Below are positions 17,644-26,230 of a stretch of 64,000 bases of DNA, in pieces (position 1 is the first letter of the stretch; each line of letters opens with the position of its first letter). A program made the position numbers and the translations under genes. The stretch comes from an uncultured Hungatella sp. GTDB lineage: Bacteria > Bacillota > Clostridia > Lachnospirales > Lachnospiraceae. The notes beneath the pieces were generated by a model. That model was given only the letters and a program-made list of their open reading frames with translations. It was not told where the DNA came from and did no database searches. The stretch is taken from contig CAJUJV010000001.1 in NCBI GenBank assembly GCA_910586845.1, positions 67,880-131,879 of the forward strand. The letters are read 5' to 3'.

Positions 17644-18234
17644 ATGGGAAGAGAAAAAGAGATATGGAAACCAGGGAATATGCTCTACCCGGTGCCGGTG
17701 GTGATGGTCAGCTGCCAGAGGCCGGGGGAGATTCCCAACATCATCACCGTAGCATGGGCGGGAACGGTCTGTTCGGATCCGGTGATGCTGTCCGTCTCCG
17801 TGAGGAAGGAGCGGTACAGCTATGGGATCATAAAAGATACCGGAGAATTTGTGGTAAATTTAGTGACCAGAGACCTGGTCTATGCCACGGATTACTGCGG
17901 TGTCAGATCTGGACGGGATACGGACAAATTTAAAGAGATGAAGCTGACGCCTCTTGAGTCCTGCCATGTCCGGGCTCCGGGGATCAAGGAGAGTCCGGTA
18001 AACCTGGAATGCCGGGTGAAACAGGTGATCGAACTGGGAAGCCATGACATGTTCCTGGCTGAGGTTGCGGGGGTCACCGTGGACACGGAATTTATAGACG
18101 ACGGGGGAAAGTTTCATCTCAATGACACGGGTCTGGTCGCCTATTCTCACGGAGAATATTTTCAGCTGGGCGAGAAGCTGGGAAAGTTCGGATACTCCGT
18201 GCAGAAGAAGAATTCCGGGACGAAGAAAAAATGA
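17644..18234 (+). CDS. Flavin reductase-like FMN-binding protein
   Basis: A 196-residue cytoplasmic protein of the flavin reductase-like split-barrel family. NMLYPVPVVMVSCQ, the ITVAWAGTVCSDPVMLSVSV strand pair and FVVNLV are the FMN-binding core. The C-terminal LVAYSHGEYFQLGEKLGKFGYS is the typical tail of this group in anaerobes. Members pass electrons via FMN to rubredoxin, oxygen or other acceptors. I prefer the ATG at 17644; a GTG at 17635 has poor ribosome-site spacing. It lies 26 bases after the HicB-like gene. Confidence 0.85.
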   Translation: MGREKEIWKPGNMLYPVPVVMVSCQRPGEIPNIITVAWAGTVCSDPVMLSVSVRKERYSYGIIKDTGEFVVNLVTRDLVYATDYCGVRSGRDTDKFKEMKLTPLESCHVRAPGIKESPVNLECRVKQVIELGSHDMFLAEVAGVTVDTEFIDDGGKFHLNDTGLVAYSHGEYFQLGEKLGKFGYSVQKKNSGTKKK

Positions 18235-18276
18235 CGGGGCCGGGCAGTATGGCAGACAGGGAAAGGAACGGAACAA

Positions 18277-18798
18277 ATGACACAGAAGGACAGAAATTTT
18301 ACACTGATCGGCATGCCGGCCTCAGGCAAGAGCACAATAGGAGTGCTCCTGGCCAAGAGACTGGGATATTCCTTTGTAGACGTGGATATTGTGATCCAGG
18401 AGAAAGAAGGGCGGCTTCTCAAAGAGATCATTGCCCAGGAGGGAACAGAAGGCTTCATGGCAGTGGAGAACAGGATCAATGCCTCCCTGGAGGCGGAACA
18501 CTCGGTGATCGCCCCCGGAGGCAGCGTGATCTACGGAAAAGAAGCCATGGAACATCTGAAAGAGATCAGCACCGTCATCTACCTGAAGCTGACCTATGAG
18601 GAGCTGGAAAGCCGTCTGGGCAATCTGGTGGACCGGGGAGTGGTGCTGAAAGAGGGGATGACTCTCCGGGATCTCTATAATGAGCGGGTGCCCTGCTATG
18701 AGAAGTACGCAGATATCACCATAGACGAAACAGGCCAGACTGCCGGTGAGACTGTGGATCATCTGCGGAGGCTCATAGAGAAACGGTTTGATTCTTAA
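18277..18798 (+). CDS. aroK: Shikimate-kinase-like protein
   Basis: A 173-residue P-loop kinase. GMPASGKSTIG at about 12-22 is the Walker A loop. DVDIVIQE near 35-42 is the DxD Mg2+/shikimate motif. LVDRGVVL is the lid. RDLYNERVPCYEKYAD supplies the R-x8-Y segment near the C-terminus. The usual FRxxE arginine is replaced (GFMAVE) and GGG is GGS, so shikimate binding may be altered. If active it phosphorylates shikimate towards chorismate, using erythrose-4-phosphate made with transketolase. It is probably co-transcribed with the flavin reductase gene (42 bases). Confidence 0.75.
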   Translation: MTQKDRNFTLIGMPASGKSTIGVLLAKRLGYSFVDVDIVIQEKEGRLLKEIIAQEGTEGFMAVENRINASLEAEHSVIAPGGSVIYGKEAMEHLKEISTVIYLKLTYEELESRLGNLVDRGVVLKEGMTLRDLYNERVPCYEKYADITIDETGQTAGETVDHLRRLIEKRFDS

Positions 18799-18834
18799 GA
18801 CCGGGGCCGTGTCGGAGAAGCCTGTGTTTCTGGC

Positions 18835-19230
18835 TTACAGCATCTCCATGTAAGCAAGAACCTTGTCTAAGAGCTCCATCCCATAGTGGAAAGCTATGGC
18901 CAGGATAATGAGGGTTATGGTCAGGAAGAGGAGCTTGTAGAGCAGGTAGGCTTTGGCGAATTCCCGGCGCGGGCCTTTGGATGGACTCAGTGCCAGGATG
19001 ATCAGGTAGAGCCATCCGATGACCGGGATATTCATGCACATCAGAGTGACAAACCAGCGGTGGACGGGTACCTGGACCGGCGGTTTCTTCCGGCGGCGGG
19101 AGTCTGAGGACTCCTCCGGATCCGGAGAGTCCTTGGGAGAGGTTTCCTGCGTATCGGCGGCGGGAGAGTCTGAAGCTTCAGACTCTCCTGTCTTTTTTTG
19201 GTTATTCCAAGGTAATCGTAATCTGTTCAA
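18835..19230 (-). CDS. Small membrane protein co-transcribed with penicillin-binding protein
   Basis: A 131-residue protein starting at a TTG (19230-19228) with a good AGGGAGG ribosome site inside the end of the upstream gene. The first 55 residues are polar, rich in Ser, Asp, Pro and Lys (for example SPDPEESSDSRRRKKPP). Two membrane helices follow at about 61-81 and 95-118. Only 2 bases separate it from the penicillin-binding protein stop, so it is translationally coupled. No family recognised. The context suggests an envelope role, perhaps as partner of that protein. Confidence 0.72.
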   Translation of the reverse strand: MNRLRLPWNNQKKTGESEASDSPAADTQETSPKDSPDPEESSDSRRRKKPPVQVPVHRWFVTLMCMNIPVIGWLYLIILALSPSKGPRREFAKAYLLYKLLFLTITLIILAIAFHYGMELLDKVLAYMEML

Positions 19231-19232
19231 GG

Positions 19233-22200
19233 TCAGTTCCTCCCTGGTCCGTATGATTGAGGCTGATTCCAGTAGTACCGCTCAGTACGATACAGCTGAT
19301 ACAGCTCCTGCTGTTCTCTGGCTCCCTGAGAGACAGCCGCCGATCTCTGCTGTGCCTGATAGGTGTTCCACTGATCTTCCGTAGGAAGGGAGCGGATGCG
19401 CTTAATGGCATTTTCCAGACGGGTACGGTAGGCGGCAGTGTCCGTGTAGCCGTAGAGCTCGTTCAATTTGGTCAGAGCAGTGGTGACCAGAGAATCGGCA
19501 TCTGAGGATTGGTATTTCATATCTTCCAGCATGGCCAGCGCTGTCTCAAATGCGGTGATCCGGTCCTGGATCTCCTGCTGCTTTCTGTTAATTTCAGCCT
19601 GTTCGTCGGCCTTGCGACGTTCCTGCTGCTGCAGAAGAGCCTGCTGATCTTCGTAGGCCTGGATAGCGCCGTTCATGGAGTCGATGATCTCCGAAAATTC
19701 CTGCCATCTGGTCTCCGTGCGGTCAAACAGTTCTTTTCTCACATCCCCGTTTTCCAGCTGTTTCAGTTTCTCCGAGATGGTTTCGTGGCTGGCCCGGATG
19801 TCATAGATATCGGCGGCAGAGTTGATGGTTGCCGCCTCAAAGGCAGCGATCAGATCTTCCAGTTCCCGGGTAAGGCGCTGCTGGGATTTTTCCGACAGGC
19901 TCTGCTGGGCGATAAACTGGGAGGAGGTGCTGAAGTAATCGATGAGATTGCTGCCTGCAGCTGTCTCAGGTTCGATGTAGAGCCCCCCTTTGAGAAGGGT
20001 GACAGGAGGAGCCGGAAGAGGCCCTGTTTCCTCGGCCTGCTCTTCCTCTGAAGGCAGTTCGGCTGGATTGTCGGCATTTTGGCCGGTGTTTTCTGCATTC
20101 CCCTGGCCGCCCTGGGAATCCGGTTCTGTATCTGAGCCCGTGACGGTACCGGCGGCATTGTTTTCATCCTGTTTTTCCTCGTTTCGCCGGGCATCTGCCT
20201 CGGCTCCGGGGCCATAGGGAACATATCCCGGCGGAGTAGGATGGGAATATTGGTTTTCGGCGCCGGTTTCACCGCCCGGTGTCGTTCCCGGTCCCACACC
20301 GGGGCCGGCCATGGGGTTTATGTAGAAGCCAACCCTCTGTCCGTGCAGGGAGGCGGCAGTGTATATCCCGTCGGTACCGGCGGAACCGGATACAGAGTCC
20401 GGGGCTTTGGCGCCGGAAGCGGCGGCCGTCCGGGCGGCGTTTCTGCCGGCGGGCTTCCGGTCCTGGCCGATGACCGTATTCATCAGTCCTCCCTCCTGAG
20501 CATCTTTTTTGGAAATGGCAGTGAGGGTGGGATGGAGCCGTTCACCTGTGACAGAGTTATAGGTATCTTTGACCACAGTCTCCGGCCTGTCCCAGTCCAG
20601 AGGTTCCAGGCCTTCGTGGAGATCATTCATGATATCCCGCCAGATGACGCCGGCATAGGTGCTGCCGTAGATGCCGGGCATGGCCCGGGGGGTGTCATAG
20701 CCCACCCAGACCGCAGCGGTATAATAGCGGGTATAGCCGCAGAACCAGGTGTCCTTGCTGCTGTTGGTGGTTCCTGTCTTGCCTGCAGCCGGCATGCCCC
20801 CTTTCAGCCCCAGCCCTCTGCCGGTTCCGTAGGGAGAGGTCATGGTGCCTTTGAGCACATCGGTGAGCATAAAGGCAGTGTCGTTTGTGTAGACCTGGGT
20901 GGTCAGGGCGGGAATCCGGGATGTAAGGGTGCCGTCGTGTTCATGTTCGATCCTGACGATACAGGTACTGTCGTTGTAGGTGCCGTTGTTGGCCAGAGTG
21001 CTGAATCCCTTGGCCATATCCACCACCCGGACGCCGTTGGTAAATCCTCCGATACTTAAGGAGGCCACTCCGTTGTCCACATAGGTCAGTTTATGGAACT
21101 GCATACTGTCCAGATAACTGAGACCCGTATCGATGCCGATGTCTTCCAGAACCTGCCATGCCACGGTGTTAAGACTGCGGTTTAAGGCCTCCCGGATGGT
21201 CACGGGTCCCCGGTATCTTCCCCCGCTGTTGGAGGGGCCGTCCTCCCACTTGTGATCGTTGACCACGCGGGAGGGATAATATTCTCCGGTATCGAAGGCC
21301 GGGCCGTAGTCGATAAGAGGCTTGATGGTGCTTCCCGGCTGTCTGGCGCTTAAGTATCCCCGGTTAAAGGCATCCTCCGTGCCCCGGCCGCCTACGACGG
21401 CGACTACATAATTGGTCTGGTTGTCCACGATCACGGCAGCTCCCTGAAGGGCGAACTTGCCGTTCTCCTGAAGCTCCGTATAGGGGGACAGGACCTGATC
21501 CAGATGGGACTGTACCGTCTCCTGGATCTCCTGATCCAGAGAGGTATAGATCTGATAACCGCCGCTGCGGATAGAGTCCATCTTTTTATTGTAGACGGTG
21601 GTGTAACGCTCCATGTACTCGTCATAATCCTGCTTGTCGACAAAGGTATAGCGGAAGTCAAATTCCTCCTGCTTCATCAGCTCCAGAGAGGCGCAGTGGA
21701 CGGCATAGCTGGTAAGGTAGCTGTCGTCGGTGCCCTCCTGCAGCTCCTGGAGGATGTTCAGAGGCTGAATGGCAGCTTTGGCATATTCCTGTTCCGTGAG
21801 CATCCCCACTTCCAGCATGCTCTCCAGTACCTCGTTGCGCTTCTTAAGAGAAGCCTCGGGATGGGTGATGGGGTCATAGGCGGAGGGGCTGTTGCTGATC
21901 CCAACCAGCACGGCTGCCTCATGGAGGCCCAGGTCTGCCGCATCCTTGCCGAAATAGTACCGGCTGGCCGCCTGGACGCCGTAGCACTGATGACCGTAAA
22001 AGTTGGTGTTGCAGTAAAATTCCATAATGTCTGCTTTGGAATAGGTCTTCTCGATCTCCGGGGCCAGAAGGATCTCCACCATCTTTCTCGTAAAAGTCTG
22101 CTCCTGGGTCAGATAGGTGTTCTTGATCACCTGCTGGGTGATGGTGCTTCCGCCCTGAGTGATGGCGCCCCGATGTTTGATAAGGGCCAGGCCTGCCCTG

Positions 22201-22601
22201 GTGGTGGCGATCCAGTCCACTCCGTTGTGAGTTTTGAACCGGCGGTCCTCCTGAGCAATGTAGGCGTTCTGGAGATTCAGGCTGATGCGGCTGATATCCA
22301 CATATTCGTAATGACCTGCATTGATGAGGCCGATCCGCTGTCCGTTCCTGTCATAGACTTCCGTGTCCGAGAGCATGCTGAAATCATCTCTGTCCATCTG
22401 GGCCAGAATATCATAGGCCACCTCCCGGCTGCGGTCCAGGTGAGGCTTGACCTTGATAAAAACCACCAGGCCTGCCGCGAGACAGAGGATAAAAGCCACG
22501 GTGACTACCTGGAGCAGAGTCTGGAGCAGCCAGCCCACGGCTCCCAGGAGGCTGAATACCATGGCGAAGAGGACACGGACGAATGCTTTAATATATTTCA
22601 T
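19233..22601 (-). CDS. Class A penicillin-binding protein with very long C-terminal coiled-coil extension
   Basis: A 1,122-residue bifunctional enzyme that polymerises and cross-links peptidoglycan outside the membrane. N-terminal hydrophobic segments occupy about 10-50. The GT51 glycosyltransferase has AQEDRRFKTHNGVD (catalytic Glu118) and GGSTITQQ. The transpeptidase has RQPGSTIKPL (SxxK serine), SLN and AGKTGTTNSSKD (KTG). After about residue 690 comes a Gly/Pro/Ala/Glu-rich linker of roughly 200 residues, then about 230 residues of Gln/Glu/Lys-rich coiled coil. Typical class A proteins are 700-900 residues. Transcribed leftward with the small membrane protein gene. Confidence 0.92.
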   Translation of the reverse strand: MKYIKAFVRVLFAMVFSLLGAVGWLLQTLLQVVTVAFILCLAAGLVVFIKVKPHLDRSREVAYDILAQMDRDDFSMLSDTEVYDRNGQRIGLINAGHYEYVDISRISLNLQNAYIAQEDRRFKTHNGVDWIATTRAGLALIKHRGAITQGGSTITQQVIKNTYLTQEQTFTRKMVEILLAPEIEKTYSKADIMEFYCNTNFYGHQCYGVQAASRYYFGKDAADLGLHEAAVLVGISNSPSAYDPITHPEASLKKRNEVLESMLEVGMLTEQEYAKAAIQPLNILQELQEGTDDSYLTSYAVHCASLELMKQEEFDFRYTFVDKQDYDEYMERYTTVYNKKMDSIRSGGYQIYTSLDQEIQETVQSHLDQVLSPYTELQENGKFALQGAAVIVDNQTNYVVAVVGGRGTEDAFNRGYLSARQPGSTIKPLIDYGPAFDTGEYYPSRVVNDHKWEDGPSNSGGRYRGPVTIREALNRSLNTVAWQVLEDIGIDTGLSYLDSMQFHKLTYVDNGVASLSIGGFTNGVRVVDMAKGFSTLANNGTYNDSTCIVRIEHEHDGTLTSRIPALTTQVYTNDTAFMLTDVLKGTMTSPYGTGRGLGLKGGMPAAGKTGTTNSSKDTWFCGYTRYYTAAVWVGYDTPRAMPGIYGSTYAGVIWRDIMNDLHEGLEPLDWDRPETVVKDTYNSVTGERLHPTLTAISKKDAQEGGLMNTVIGQDRKPAGRNAARTAAASGAKAPDSVSGSAGTDGIYTAASLHGQRVGFYINPMAGPGVGPGTTPGGETGAENQYSHPTPPGYVPYGPGAEADARRNEEKQDENNAAGTVTGSDTEPDSQGGQGNAENTGQNADNPAELPSEEEQAEETGPLPAPPVTLLKGGLYIEPETAAGSNLIDYFSTSSQFIAQQSLSEKSQQRLTRELEDLIAAFEAATINSAADIYDIRASHETISEKLKQLENGDVRKELFDRTETRWQEFSEIIDSMNGAIQAYEDQQALLQQQERRKADEQAEINRKQQEIQDRITAFETALAMLEDMKYQSSDADSLVTTALTKLNELYGYTDTAAYRTRLENAIKRIRSLPTEDQWNTYQAQQRSAAVSQGAREQQELYQLYRTERYYWNQPQSYGPGRN

Positions 22602-22774
22602 GTCTTTGGTCCTTTCTGAACATAATGAAACACATACTTTATATTATAAAACAAAATGAGAAAAAAGGGCAGTTAATTTTATTAAAATATAAGGAAAATC
22701 TTGAATCCGGCAGGCAGATGCTATAAGATGAGAGAGAGGAAGGATATCTCAGCAGATAAGGAGGATATTTGAAT

Positions 22775-23458
22775 ATGCAGTATCGGATAATCGGAGAGAC
22801 CATGCCTGCGGTGGAAGTGCTGTTTGAGGCTGCCGGGGAGGGGATGTACACCCAGTCCGGGGGCATGGCCTGGATGACAGAGGGGATAGAGATGACTACC
22901 AACACCAAAGGCGGCTTCATGAGAGGTTTGGGCCGCGTCATGGCCGGAGAGTCCCTGTTCATGGCTACTTACCGGGCACAGCGTCCCAAAGCCCTTATCG
23001 CATTTGCCTCCACGGTGGCCGGCCGGGTCCTTCCGGTCAATGTGGGGGTCAACGGCGGACTGATCTGTCAGAAGGGAGCATTTCTGTGCGCCCAGGAGAC
23101 CGTGGATCTGAAGATTACATTTACCAAGAAGTTTTCTGCGGGACTGTTCGGAGGGGAAGGATTCATCCTTCAGGATCTGAGCGGCAAAGGCATGGCCTTT
23201 CTTGAGATCGACGGAGATATGGTGGAGAAGAACCTGGGGCCAGGAGAGGTTCTGAAGGTAGACACGGGTAATGTGGTGGCCTTTGAGAGGACCGTGAGCT
23301 ATGAGATCGAGACCGTAAAAGGTCTGGGCAATATTTTCTTCGGCGGAGAGGGGCTGTTCCTAACCAGGCTGACAGGACCGGGAAGAGTGGTCCTTCAGAC
23401 ACAGAATATAGCTGAATTTGCGGGGAGGATCGCACGGTTCATTCCCAGCAGCAAGTAG
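22775..23458 (+). CDS. AIM24 / TIGR00266-family protein
   Basis: A 227-residue protein of the AIM24 (DUF124) family, which folds as a double-stranded beta barrel-like trimer. The repeated glycine-rich strands MYTQSGGMAWMTEGIEM, GLICQKGAFLCAQE and GNIFFGGEGLFLTRLTGPG are typical. The bacterial function is unknown; the yeast relative is mitochondrial. I chose the ATG at 22775 because AAGGAGG (22758-22764) is 10 bases away; a TTG at 22769 is too close. It lies 27 bases before the fructokinase gene and is probably co-transcribed. Confidence 0.85.
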   Translation: MQYRIIGETMPAVEVLFEAAGEGMYTQSGGMAWMTEGIEMTTNTKGGFMRGLGRVMAGESLFMATYRAQRPKALIAFASTVAGRVLPVNVGVNGGLICQKGAFLCAQETVDLKITFTKKFSAGLFGGEGFILQDLSGKGMAFLEIDGDMVEKNLGPGEVLKVDTGNVVAFERTVSYEIETVKGLGNIFFGGEGLFLTRLTGPGRVVLQTQNIAEFAGRIARFIPSSK

Positions 23459-23485
23459 GACAAATTATAAGGAGGAATCAGGAGG

Positions 23486-24457
23486 ATGAGACGTTTACTG
23501 GCAATCGGGGAGGCGCTGATCGACTTTATCCCGGAAGAGACAGGAAAAGAACTGAAAAATGTATGCGGATTTCAGCCGGCAGTAGGGGGAGCTCCCGCCA
23601 ATGTGTGCGGCGCCTTTGTAAAACTGGGCGGAGAGGCGGCTATGATCACTCAGCTGGGGGATGACCCCTTCGGAGACAAGATCGCAGACGAGTTCAGGGC
23701 CTGCGGCATCAGCTGCGACTATGTAAAGAGAACGAAAGAGGCCAACACCTCCCTGGCCTTTGTGGCATTAAAAAGCGACGGAAACCGGGAATTTTCCTTC
23801 TACCGGAAACCGGGGGCGGACATGCTCATGAAACCGGAGGATATGGAAGAGTCATGGTTTGAGGGGGCTTACGCCCTCCATTTCTGCTCGGTTTCCCTGG
23901 GTGACTTCCCCATGAAGGAGGCCCACAGGAAAGCGGTAGAGTACGCTCTCAAAAACGGCCTTCTCATCAGTTTTGACCCCAATCTGCGGCTGCAGCTGTG
24001 GGATGACCAGGAGAAGCTGCGCAGGGCGGTGAGAGAGTTTGCCCCCATGGCTCATGTGCTGAAGATATCCGACGAGGAGCTGGAATTTATCACAGGCTGC
24101 AGTGACATCAAAGAGGCCCTTCCCGGACTGCTCACAGGCAACACCCGGCTGGTGATCTACACCAGGGGATCGGAAGGAGCGGAGTGTTATACTAAGACCG
24201 GCTGCGGTGCGGCAAAGGCCAGGAAGGTAGAAGCCGTGGATACCACGGGAGCCGGGGACGGCTTCATCGGTTCCTTCCTGTACTGTCTGGCGGAGGGGGG
24301 AGTGACCCCGGATAACATCCCGGATATGACAGGGGAACAGATGGAGCAGTATCTGGGATTTGCCAACGATTTCTGCGGCATCAGCGTTACGGGACACGGA
24401 GCCATCGCCTCCTACCCTACCATGGAGGAGATGAAAAAGCGGAAACAGACCATGTGA
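23486..24457 (+). CDS. scrK: PfkB-family fructokinase
   Basis: A 323-residue ribokinase-fold kinase. The N-terminus LLAIGEALIDFIPEE, the sugar-binding VGGAPANVCGAFVKLGG at about 31-47 and DTTGAGDGFIGSFLYCL at about 252-268 (PfkB signature 2 with catalytic Asp and anion hole GAGD) match fructokinases of Clostridia. It would phosphorylate fructose to fructose-6-phosphate in the cytoplasm. No fructose or sucrose transporter is adjacent. The ribosome site is AGGAGG and a clear intrinsic terminator lies 50 bases after the stop. Confidence 0.88.
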   Translation: MRRLLAIGEALIDFIPEETGKELKNVCGFQPAVGGAPANVCGAFVKLGGEAAMITQLGDDPFGDKIADEFRACGISCDYVKRTKEANTSLAFVALKSDGNREFSFYRKPGADMLMKPEDMEESWFEGAYALHFCSVSLGDFPMKEAHRKAVEYALKNGLLISFDPNLRLQLWDDQEKLRRAVREFAPMAHVLKISDEELEFITGCSDIKEALPGLLTGNTRLVIYTRGSEGAECYTKTGCGAAKARKVEAVDTTGAGDGFIGSFLYCLAEGGVTPDNIPDMTGEQMEQYLGFANDFCGISVTGHGAIASYPTMEEMKKRKQTM

Positions 24458-24507
24458 CCACCAGATAGATCCCTGAAGTAAGGATGAAACGGGAGAAAAT
24501 AGGAAAA

Positions 24508-24542
24508 GGCGGGAGAATCAGTAGATTTTCCTGCTTTTTTTT
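24508..24542 (+). terminator. Intrinsic terminator after fructokinase gene
   Basis: A 12-bp stem (arms 24508-24519 and 24524-24535, three G-U pairs), AGTA loop, then a run of 8 T. It separates the fructokinase gene from murC. Confidence 0.85.
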
Positions 24543-24579
24543 ATTATAATAAGAAAAAATGGATAAAGGCGGAATGAGT

Positions 24580-25959
24580 ATGTATGAAATAGACTTTAAC
24601 AGACCACAGCATGTGCATTTTATAGGAATCGGCGGCATCAGTATGAGCGGACTGGCGGAGATCCTCATGGAGGAGGGCTTCACGGTATCCGGTTCGGATC
24701 CCCAGAAATCGGAGCTCACCGTTCATCTGGAAGGGAAAGGAGCCAGGGTATTTTACCGGCAGCAGGCCTCCAATATCGGAGACAGCATCGACGTGGTAGT
24801 CTACACGGCGGCAGTACATCCGGATAATCCGGAGTATGCCAGGGCAGTGGAGAAGGGTCTTCCTGTCCTGAGCCGGGCAGAGCTCCTGGGGCAGATGATG
24901 AAAAATTATAAATATGCGGTGGGTATCGCGGGAACTCACGGAAAGACCACTACCACTTCCATGGTCACGGAGATCCTTCTGGCCGCACAGAGGGATCCGA
25001 CCATATCCGTAGGGGGTATCTTAAACTCCATCGGAGGAAATATCCGGGTAGGCGGCCCGGAACTGTTTGTGACAGAGGCCTGCGAGTATACCAACAGCTT
25101 TCTGTCCTTTTACCCCAACATGGAGGTGATCCTCAATATCGAGGAAGACCATCTGGATTTCTTTAAAGATCTCCAGGATATCCGGCGGTCCTTCCGCCTC
25201 TTTGCCCAGAGGATACCGGATACGGGAGTTCTGGTGATCAACAGTGATATCGACAACTACCAGGAGATCACGGAAGGCCTTAAATGCCGTGTGGTGACTG
25301 TGGGAAAGAGCGCGGACAGCGATTACACGGCAGGCCATATTACTTATGACAGATATGCCAGAGATACCTTTGATCTGATGATCCACGGGGAGAAGGCTGA
25401 GGTCATCACCCTGGGAGTGCCGGGAGAACATAACGTGTACAATGCCCTGGCCGCCATCGCCCTGTGCCGGGAGCTTGGGGTAGATATGAAATACATCAAG
25501 AAGGGGCTGGCGGACTTTACGGGAACCAACCGGAGGTTTGAGAAGAAGGGAGAGCTTAAGGGAGTGACGATCATCGACGATTATGCCCACCATCCCAGGG
25601 AGATCTCGGCGACTCTGGCCACGGCAAAGAACTATCCCCACAAAAAACTATGGTGTGTATTCCAGCCTCACACCTATACCAGGACCAAAGCGTTTCTGGA
25701 TGATTTTGCCCGGAGTCTGGCGGCGGCAGACGAGGTGATCCTGGCAGAGATCTACGGGGCCAGGGAGACGGACACTCTGGGCATCAGTTCTGCGGACATC
25801 GCCGTGCGCATCGAGGCACTGGGGACAAAAGCCCGTTGTTTTTCCACATTTGACGAGATCGAAACATTTATTTTAGAAAAATGTGTTCAGGGTGATCTGT
25901 TGATAACTATGGGTGCCGGAGACATCGTAAAAGTGGGAGAAAATCTCCTTGGTCAGTAA
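24580..25959 (+). CDS. murC: UDP-N-acetylmuramate--L-alanine ligase
   Basis: A 459-residue cytoplasmic Mur ligase that adds L-Ala to UDP-MurNAc with ATP, the first step of the peptidoglycan stem peptide. The N-terminal HFIGIGGISMSGLAEIL is the UDP-binding Rossmann loop. GTHGKTTTTSMV is the P-loop. NIEEDHLDFF and IDDYAHHPREI are the central and C-terminal ligase motifs. I chose ATG 24580 (MYEIDFN), with GGCGGA six bases upstream and the usual family start; an ATG at 24559 would add 7 residues. It supplies precursors used by enzymes such as the penicillin-binding protein at 19233. Confidence 0.96.
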   Translation: MYEIDFNRPQHVHFIGIGGISMSGLAEILMEEGFTVSGSDPQKSELTVHLEGKGARVFYRQQASNIGDSIDVVVYTAAVHPDNPEYARAVEKGLPVLSRAELLGQMMKNYKYAVGIAGTHGKTTTTSMVTEILLAAQRDPTISVGGILNSIGGNIRVGGPELFVTEACEYTNSFLSFYPNMEVILNIEEDHLDFFKDLQDIRRSFRLFAQRIPDTGVLVINSDIDNYQEITEGLKCRVVTVGKSADSDYTAGHITYDRYARDTFDLMIHGEKAEVITLGVPGEHNVYNALAAIALCRELGVDMKYIKKGLADFTGTNRRFEKKGELKGVTIIDDYAHHPREISATLATAKNYPHKKLWCVFQPHTYTRTKAFLDDFARSLAAADEVILAEIYGARETDTLGISSADIAVRIEALGTKARCFSTFDEIETFILEKCVQGDLLITMGAGDIVKVGENLLGQ

Positions 25960-25960
25960 G

Positions 25961-26157
25961 TTATCCACATTATCCACAGAGTTTTCAACATTTTTCGGTG
26001 AAAACTTCTGTGGATTTTTTGATTTACATAAGAAGTCATCAGACACTTTATAAATCCCGAATTTATGGGTATTCTTACAAAATGCGACAAGATTTCCATG
26101 ATTATGTAAACATGGAATCCACATTATCCACATTATCCACAATCTGAAGGTGGATAA
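25961..26157. promoter_or_regulatory. Cluster of DnaA boxes before the DnaD/helicase-loader operon
   Basis: TTATCCACA, the perfect DnaA box, occurs four times as two tandem pairs: 25961-25969, 25970-25978, 26124-26132 and 26133-26141. An inverted 8/9 copy (GGTGGATAA) is at 26149-26157, a relaxed TTTTCCACA lies inside murC at 25840-25848, and a weaker inverted match is near 26007-26015. The promoter of the dnaD-like gene (26186-26196) is about 30 bp after the last box. This suggests DnaA-ATP control of helicase-loader synthesis, or a DnaA-titrating site. Confidence 0.85.
25974..26020 (+). terminator. murC terminator overlapping a DnaA box
   Basis: Arms CCACAGAGTTTTCA (25974-25987) and TGAAAACTTCTGTGG (25999-26013) pair over 14 bp with one bulge, followed by ATTTTTT. 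The left arm shares bases with the second DnaA box, so DnaA binding and termination occupy the same DNA. Confidence 0.8.
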
Positions 26158-26185
26158 ATTCCGGCTATTTTCTTTTGGAAAGACA

Positions 26186-26196
26186 TGTGATATGAT
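26186..26196 (+). promoter_or_regulatory. Extended -10 promoter of dnaD-like gene
   Basis: TGTGATATGAT, with TATGAT at 26191-26196, lies 35 bp before the ATG and just downstream of the DnaA boxes. Confidence 0.5.
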
Positions 26197-26230
26197 GGAA
26201 AAAGAGAAAAGGACAGGGTGAATCGCGGAT

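Noticed and set aside
25961..26157. DnaA boxes as the chromosome origin
   Set aside because: dnaA, dnaN, gyrase or jag/rnpA genes are not adjacent and there is no long AT-rich unwinding region. A regulatory or titration cluster is more likely.
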